64,000 nucleotides of DNA from Amphibalanus amphitrite (taxonomy: Eukaryota > Arthropoda > Thecostraca > Balanomorpha > Balanidae). Under the pieces are notes generated by a model. That model made no database searches. It was not told where the DNA came from and worked only from the letters and a program-made list of their open reading frames with translations. Within the stretch, counting starts at the first letter, position 1, and every line of letters begins with the position of its first letter. The stretch is taken from contig NW_024881518.1 in assembly GCF_019059575.1 (NCBI RefSeq), forward strand, positions 1,661,501 to 1,725,500, in the 5' to 3' direction. Both the position numbers and the translations under genes were made by a program. Below, piece by piece: positions 60,228 to 64,000 of the stretch.

Positions 60228-61364
60228 GTACGTATGTAACCGCCGGGCCTCGGTCGGGGCACTGTGGCTGTGGTTTTAAACTGAGGCGGATGTTATCAAG
60301 TCAGTTTAATAAATATTCCCCACCCTGAGCTACCACATATCACCGTATCCCATTGCCATGGTGTGTTCGTTATTCATTGAAACAATACCGGCTGTTTGCG
60401 CTGTCGTTTACACAGCAAATTGTCAGAGTGGCTCAGTATTTGCACAGCCGGGCGTGTACCGGGTCGGCCCGGGAACCGGCGGCTCGCGGAAATAATGATG
60501 GACACACACAAACGCTCACATGCACAAAAAGACGGCAGATGTAGGGCAGCAACGGCCTGGATAGATGGCAACCGCAAGGGATGGACTTCCGCGGGATGTT
60601 TTTCAACTGCTGTCGTGGCCCTGAGGCCATCTTTCTATCGTCAGAGCAGCGAAGCTATTTATTTGTCTAATTTATCTTTCTCGTGACTCTTATACTGTCA
60701 GAGCTGTGAAATTTGCTAGATACATATCGATTTTCGTAAATCGTAAGCGAGGATTTTTGTATCAACTGTCGGACTCATCGGGTTATCGATTGATTTTTTT
60801 TTAGTCTTGGGATAATCTATCGAGTCGACTGACACAACTGCGAGGCTGTCCATCAGAGTCAGAGTTATCTATCGACTGCCACAGCCGTGAGCGATTGAAA
60901 AGCAATGAGATCCATCGGCTTCCGCTTACCTGCTGACTGTTGGGACCCATGGGCTCACCTATCTATCGACTGTGACTTGTCACAGCATGTGTCTCACCAT
61001 CGACTGAACGGGCTCGGAACTTTCGGGAAGCCAGTGATGTAGTGCCAGGACGGACCGAGCATCGGCGACGGCGATCATCGCCTCGCCACTCGTCACGGCA
61101 CTGCGTCGTTAGTGTCACACCGGCGACAATAATGGCGCGGAGGTGACAGGGATGGCGCGACTGTGACGAGCGCCACAGTGTTCCGGGCTGCATCGGGCAC
61201 CGCCGCGCCCGCACTAAATGGCCAACTGCAGCTGCTATAACCTGGATGGCTCTCGGCTAGGTCATGAATGGATAGGGCCATCCATCGACTGAGTGGTTGG
61301 ATGATAGACTCATGTCTCATAACCTGTTATTAATATGTCTCTGATTGTGGACCAGTCGGTATAG
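60228..61364. other. non-coding stretch after candidate exon
   Basis: Probable intron. Repeated short phrases around CATCGACTG/TATCGACTG (60830-61300) suggest a decayed local repeat. No exon, tRNA or other RNA gene supported. Confidence 0.35.
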
Positions 61365-62610
61365 GTAGGGGAGAGTGGGGTAATTTGGCCGCTTTTTTTA
61401 GAAAACGATATAACTTAAAATTGACGACACATTTCTGCATTTTCTCAACGCTGGCAGGTGTTGTATTCATTTTACTTTACTGGACAGTGAACTTGAAATG
61501 ATAGAGTAATTACTTATATTGAAATTGTGACGTATTACAAAGGTCTGCAAGGCGGCCAAATTGCCCCACTAGCAGGGTTATTTGGCCGGGGGTGTGGGGC
61601 AATTTGGCCGGTGTTAGTTTGCGGTCGGGATTTTCTGTTATATTGCGAGTCAGCTTCAGATTCAGCAATGACGTGTGTCCTATGACGCATTTGCCGCATT
61701 TTGGAGGTTGGCTCAGGGGTCACAGGGGTCAAAATAGCCAAATTAGCGGCTCTAGATGCGATCACAGTTTTTTTACGAATAACTTTTGAAGTAATCAAGC
61801 TAGGCCAAAACTTCGAGTACCATCGTAATTCTCTCGTCAGTCCGCATCGAAAGATATATGTGTTGACCTTGAGAAGTCAAGGTCAAAGGTTGACCTCAGG
61901 TCACGTTGCATCAGGTCGCTTAACCTCAAGGTCACGTGATTTCAAGGTCATCATGCATATCATTCGATGCGCCTTGGCGAGCTGAACAGAATGAGACCAT
62001 TTGTGCGGCTGTACCATTTTTCTGTAAGGATTTATTAGCAAAAAAAAAAACGTTTGGCAACCTTTGATGACGTCACATGCTCTTACAGTTGACCAATCGG
62101 AAGTAAGGCATTAAAGTAGTCAAAGTTGGTCATGAATCATGTCATTTATGGTACAATTGACCATGAAAACTCGGCCGTCCCAGCATAGTGACCATGAGCG
62201 CACCGGCCAAGTTGCCCCGCTAGTCCCGGCCAAATTACCCCATGTTGCCATTCTGAAAATTTATGTCTATTAAGTCATCACGGCTTTACGGAATAAGATA
62301 AAATTGCTCTTGGAACCGCTGAACACCCCCAAGAATGGCTCTATAATATCTGAATTCGTTTTTAGCCCAAATACTACATGTTATACAACTTTGTAAACAG
62401 AAGTAAAAGTTACCATTTTCTGATGAAATTAACGTTTTATTAATTTTGAATAAAACTACGAGGGACAAAGTTTTGACATTTGTCCTCCAGTTATTTCTAC
62501 CTATGACAAATGAATAGAGACTAGAGTTATTTCACTCACTTTTATAAGACATCGTACAGGTGGGGGCGGCCAATTTACACCACCGGCCAAATTACCCCAC
62601 TCTCCCCTAC
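61365..62610. mobile_element. 1.25-kb inverted-repeat element with GGCCAAATTACCCC motifs
   Basis: Ends GTAGGGGAGAGTGGGGTAAT and ATTACCCCACTCTCCCCTAC are inverted repeats continuing to GGCCG. Internal copies of the same motif occur near 61553-61610 and 62203-62243. GGTCA repeats are present near 61880-61950. No transposase; target duplication unclear. Confidence 0.85.
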
Positions 62611-62700
62611 TTATGCAACTGGTCCGCCGCATACCGCCTGAAACCTGCCGATCCGGCTGGGGCTCTGGCCTTATCCGTCTCTTACCTAGCCAAACATCTC

Positions 62701-63121
62701 AAGGCCGCCCCACACTGGACCTCGCATGAGGGTTGCGGGTTTTGAGTTTGCGGGCATAATACTAATTCATAGAGTGATTAGACCGTTCTTTATGGCAACT
62801 TCATGAATGCAGTGAAGCCGGAACACCTTCAGAAAATTACACATAGTCGCAATACCAGCGCAACGAACCAAAATTCGGCTCCAACGAAAAACCCGTAAAC
62901 CTCGCAGAACTCGCAGACCTCGCAGCGAGGAAAATCGAAAGTTGACTCAAAATCAACTATTGGAATGCGACGCAAGGTCGCTCGCAAGCAAAAAACATGC
63001 AGACTCGCCTGTTAGATGGTAGTGTGGGCCACTCAGCTTAGATTGTATGATTTGAACTTGAATAAACCCGAAAACCCAAAAACTCGCAACCCGCATGCGA
63101 GTTCCAGTGTGGGGCGGCCTT
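62701..63121. mobile_element. 420-bp MITE
   Basis: Inverted ends AAGGCCGCCCCACACTGGA and TCCAGTGTGGGGCGGCCTT, with CTCGCATG/CATGCGAG and CGCAAC motifs just inside. No coding capacity; target duplication not clear. Confidence 0.85.
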
Positions 63122-63568
63122 AAGGAATGTGTCCGCTATCCACTAGACAGAGCTCCGGCCCTTTGAGGGCTGCGACAGCGCGGTCCGGCGCCGCTCGCTG
63201 TTCTCAGTCCTTTGCCGGCGATATTGGCTTTGTCGGTCCGGTCCATTCCGTTCGGGCGATTCCTCTTTGAAGGCGGCTGCCGGCTAATTGTTTTTGTGCG
63301 CTGCTGTCTTTCCATCGGCGGCTGTTGACACGGTAAATGTCAGGAGCTGAAGAGGAGGCTGGGGAGGGCGGATGGGGGGGGGGGGGGATCTCCGAAGGCA
63401 TGGGATATTGAACGACGTGAGGGTAGCATAGACAGGATTAGAACTACGGAACATATCTGCTGTAATAAATCTGAAGCGCAAGGATAGCATGTTTCACCAG
63501 TTTGCTATTTTATTTTCATTATCATTTCAAAACATCTTTGACACCCTAACAGGTATTTTCCGCATTAA

Positions 63569-64000
63569 CCCGCGCCCTGGTGGGGTCTGTTTATAACGCG
63601 ACCTGGTGGGGGGGGGGCTATTTTTTGCCCCCCCTCGTATCTCCGAAACTACTGGACGGATCCGCAAAATTCAAACGGCGTTCGAAAGGCCTGTCAAATT
63701 TGTCGAGGAAAACCAAATTTCATTGACCTCGGGGTCACCGATGACGTCACAGGTCAGGTCAAAGATGAAATGTTTCACCGTTCACGGGTCTTCTAGGGAA
63801 TGCGCTATAACACCGAGGAAAACGCATTTTGTCGAGAATCAGCGATAGGGCGTCAGTTGCCTAGTAGATATATTACTATTAGAGGTCACTGACAATACCA
63901 GGTCAGGTCACAGGTCAGGTCACCAAGGGTCACAGGTCAGGTCACATGAGCCCAACTTTACTAAGGTTGTGTGATGCATGTTTTATGGCCAATTTTTCAT
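63569..64000. mobile_element. TTAA element cut by the window end (family C/D-like)
   Basis: TTAA at 63565-63568, end CCCGCGCCCTGGTGGGG, G-run/C-run hairpin near 63605-63637. The body matches, inverted, the right ends of 22207-23699 and 37344-38517 (GACCTCGGGGTCACCGATGA). Repeated CAGGTCAGGTCAC follows. The far end is outside the window. Confidence 0.8.

Overview
This is a window of animal nuclear DNA. The main gene has 29 small coding exons with GT-AG introns, spread over 34 kb. Exons are GC-rich and clean. Introns and intergenic DNA hold simple repeats, minisatellites, SINEs and many non-autonomous DNA transposons. An invertebrate, perhaps a crustacean such as a barnacle, fits best; that placement is an inference with low confidence. 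I see no bacterial-type operons and no CRISPR array.

Region 1 (1-34200, + strand) is the 3' part of SMG1, the PI3K-related kinase that phosphorylates UPF1 in nonsense-mediated mRNA decay (NMD). All 29 exons join in consistent phase to give about 1,384 codons. They run from the kinase N-lobe through the catalytic loop (GLGDRHLDN) and metal-binding loop (HIDYN), then the long SMG1-specific insert, to the C-terminal FATC domain ending GWTPWV and a TGA stop. The 5' part of the gene lies outside the window. About a dozen SMG1 introns carry extra, often tandem, copies of the neighbouring exon edge together with its splice site. Most of the extra acceptors would give a premature stop; two arrays offer in-frame 22- or 23-residue additions.

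Region 2 (34201-56000) has no gene I can support. It holds the probable SMG1 3' UTR, a 642-base AG tract, and a dense, nested set of transposons. One group is flanked by TTAA and has a G-run/C-run hairpin just inside each end, dense GGTCA pentamers, and a recurring internal motif of the form 'ATAACTCGNNAACCG...CGATCG...AAACTTTCAGTACC'. Others are hAT elements with clear 8-bp target duplications (19141-20896, 22941-23235, 46687-50340). A 4.1-kb TTAA-flanked element lies at 42037-46128.

Region 3 (56000-64000) contains a candidate second + strand gene. It has a first coding exon at 56267-56583 with a good start context and donor, an RFX-type X-box about 180 bp upstream, and a phase-matching coiled-coil-like exon at 60145-60227. 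I do not recognise the protein. The window ends in more inverted-repeat elements, the last one cut by the window edge.
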